Shown here: positions 5,790 to 6,689 of the stretch, in pieces
Layout of the letters: each line of letters opens with the position of its first letter
Numbering within the stretch: position 1 is the first letter of the stretch
NCBI GenBank assembly: GCA_023457615.1
Contig: JAEWKY010000319.1
Location: forward strand, 1-6,689
Direction: 5' to 3'
Source of the DNA: Actinomycetes bacterium
GTDB taxonomy: Bacteria; Actinomycetota; Actinomycetes; Actinomycetales; Microbacteriaceae
Length of the DNA stretch: 6,689 nt
The notes under the pieces: generated by a model
Databases searched by the model: none
Told to the model about the DNA's origin: nothing
The model's input: the letters and a program-made list of their open reading frames with translations, nothing else
Translations under genes and position numbers: made by a program

Positions 5790-6540
5790 CCGCACTCTCT
5801 CCGCGCTGGCCCTCGCCGCCGCCGTCGTGCTCGCCCCGGGCGCCGCGACCGCCGCTCCCGTGCAGGCGCCGGGGTGCGACGTGGAGTCGGCGACGCTCGA
5901 GTGGGGCTTCAAGGAGTCGTTCCGCGGCTACATCGACGGCTCGATCGCGAACGGCGAGTGGACGGTCGCCGACGGCGCGACCTACGCGACGCCGTCGTTC
6001 GGCTTCGCGGCGACGGACGGCCGGGTCGATCCGCGCGCGCCGAACGGCTCGGTGGCGTTCGGCGGCTCCGTGCGCTTCACGGGGCACGGCGGCATCCTCG
6101 ACACCACCATCGCGAACCCGGTGCTCGTGCTGCGCGGTGCCGAGCCGGCCCTGCTGCTGCTCGACGTGAGCGGACCGACGATGGAGGGCGACGTCGTCGA
6201 GGTCACCGCGACGCCGTTCGTGACGATCGACCTCGGCGGCCGGGACCTCACGCCGGTCGCCGGCGTCGTCACGATCGAGGACGCGCCGACCGCGCTCACC
6301 GCCGACGGCGAGGCGGCGTTCCCGAACTACCCCGCGGGCGAGGAGTTCGATCCCGTCACGATCACGCTGGATGTCGGCGACTGCGACCTCGCGGGGCAGC
6401 CGATCGGCACCGACACGATCGAGCCGGGCGAGCCGCGCAATATGGCGACGGTGATCACGCTCCTGGTCGTCATCTCGGTGACGGCGGTCGCGGGGATGGT
6501 CGCACTCTTCCTCGTCCGTCGCGCCCGGCGCCGCGCGTGA
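5785..6540 (+). CDS. Membrane-anchored HtaA-domain (heme-binding) protein
   Basis: The protein has 251 residues from the GTG at 5785. Residues 1-24 are a signal peptide (MIRTL, then a hydrophobic Ala/Val/Leu core ending GAATAA). Residues about 34-196 form one HtaA domain: TLEWGFKESFRGYIDG at the start, FTGHGGILDTTIANPVL in the middle, and NYPAGEEFDPVTITLD near the end. The heme ligands known from Corynebacterium diphtheriae HtaA (Tyr361, His412, Tyr490, from memory) line up with Tyr49, His101 and Tyr182; the gaps are 52 and 81 here against 51 and 78. Cys31 and Cys200 flank the domain and could form a disulfide. A transmembrane helix at 220-244 followed by RRARRRA anchors the protein with the domain outside. 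It should bind heme at the cell surface and pass it on, but no hmuTUV-like importer is in the window. It overlaps the next gene as GTGA. Confidence 0.9.
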   Translation: MIRTLSALALAAAVVLAPGAATAAPVQAPGCDVESATLEWGFKESFRGYIDGSIANGEWTVADGATYATPSFGFAATDGRVDPRAPNGSVAFGGSVRFTGHGGILDTTIANPVLVLRGAEPALLLLDVSGPTMEGDVVEVTATPFVTIDLGGRDLTPVAGVVTIEDAPTALTADGEAAFPNYPAGEEFDPVTITLDVGDCDLAGQPIGTDTIEPGEPRNMATVITLLVVISVTAVAGMVALFLVRRARRRA

Positions 6541-6689
6541 GCGTGCGGCGTCGCATCCCGCTCGCGGAGGGTCGTGCGGCGGTGCGGGCCGCCCTCGCGG
6601 GGGCCGACGACCGCGCAACGCGGGCGACGGCGTCCCGGTTCCTCCTCGAGCAGCTCGCCGAGGAGGCCGAGGGTCACACCGTCGAGGTG
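6537..6689 (+). CDS. Sterol-carrier family protein, N-terminal part (cut by window end)
   Basis: Fifty-one codons are visible up to the right end, with no stop. The start is a GTG (6537-6539) overlapping the htaA stop as GTGA; a second GTG two codons later is also possible. The sequence MSVRRRIPLAEGRAAVRAAL, then DRATRATASRFLLEQLAEEAEGHTVEV, closely resembles the N-terminus of the short actinobacterial proteins annotated as sterol carrier family protein. These proteins often lie beside purine-biosynthesis genes, as recalled, which fits purD next door. Their biochemical role is not established. The visible part is mostly an amphipathic helical region and the lipid-binding core lies outside, so this call rests on resemblance of the start only. 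Confidence 0.75.
   Translation, partial: MSVRRRIPLAEGRAAVRAALAGADDRATRATASRFLLEQLAEEAEGHTVEV

Overview
The window is from a high-GC actinobacterium, most likely a member of the Microbacteriaceae. This rests on very GC-rich codons, frequent GTG starts, 1-4 base start/stop overlaps, a single-domain HtaA-type heme protein and protein sequences typical of that group. The family placement is inference; no rRNA or other taxonomic marker is present. The window holds nine protein-coding genes, two of them cut by the window ends, and almost no empty DNA. No RNA gene, insertion sequence, CRISPR array or phage gene was seen.

Right part, 5785 to the end, plus strand: a secreted, membrane-anchored HtaA-domain protein with the residues expected for heme binding. 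Its stop codon overlaps the start of a sterol-carrier family protein that runs off the window. Middle, 5755 down to 2259, minus strand: purD and purC, two enzymes of de novo IMP synthesis, then a GNAT acetyltransferase. These three genes are joined by 4-base overlaps (ATGA, GTGA). A two-domain VOC dioxygenase-like gene follows after 28 bases. purD and htaA are divergent and only 29 bp apart.

Left part, 2215 down to 1, minus strand: a hairpin ends the purine/VOC unit, and right behind it is a MerR-type promoter with a near-perfect palindromic operator in front of a MerR/GyrI-like regulator gene. A 12-bp-stem hairpin follows the regulator. Then come a lipoprotein serine hydrolase of the beta-lactamase/penicillin-binding class, probably read from its own leaderless promoter, and an ATGA-coupled SGNH/GDSL hydrolase cut by the left end.

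Most of the window is ordinary housekeeping and accessory content. The points most worth a second look are: the hexamer GGATGC/GCATCC, hand-counted at 22 copies where base composition predicts about four or five, and which seems to override codon preference; the compact purD/htaA divergent promoter region; the htaA-sterol carrier pair; and the well-formed MerR operator. No novel defence or mobile system was recognised.
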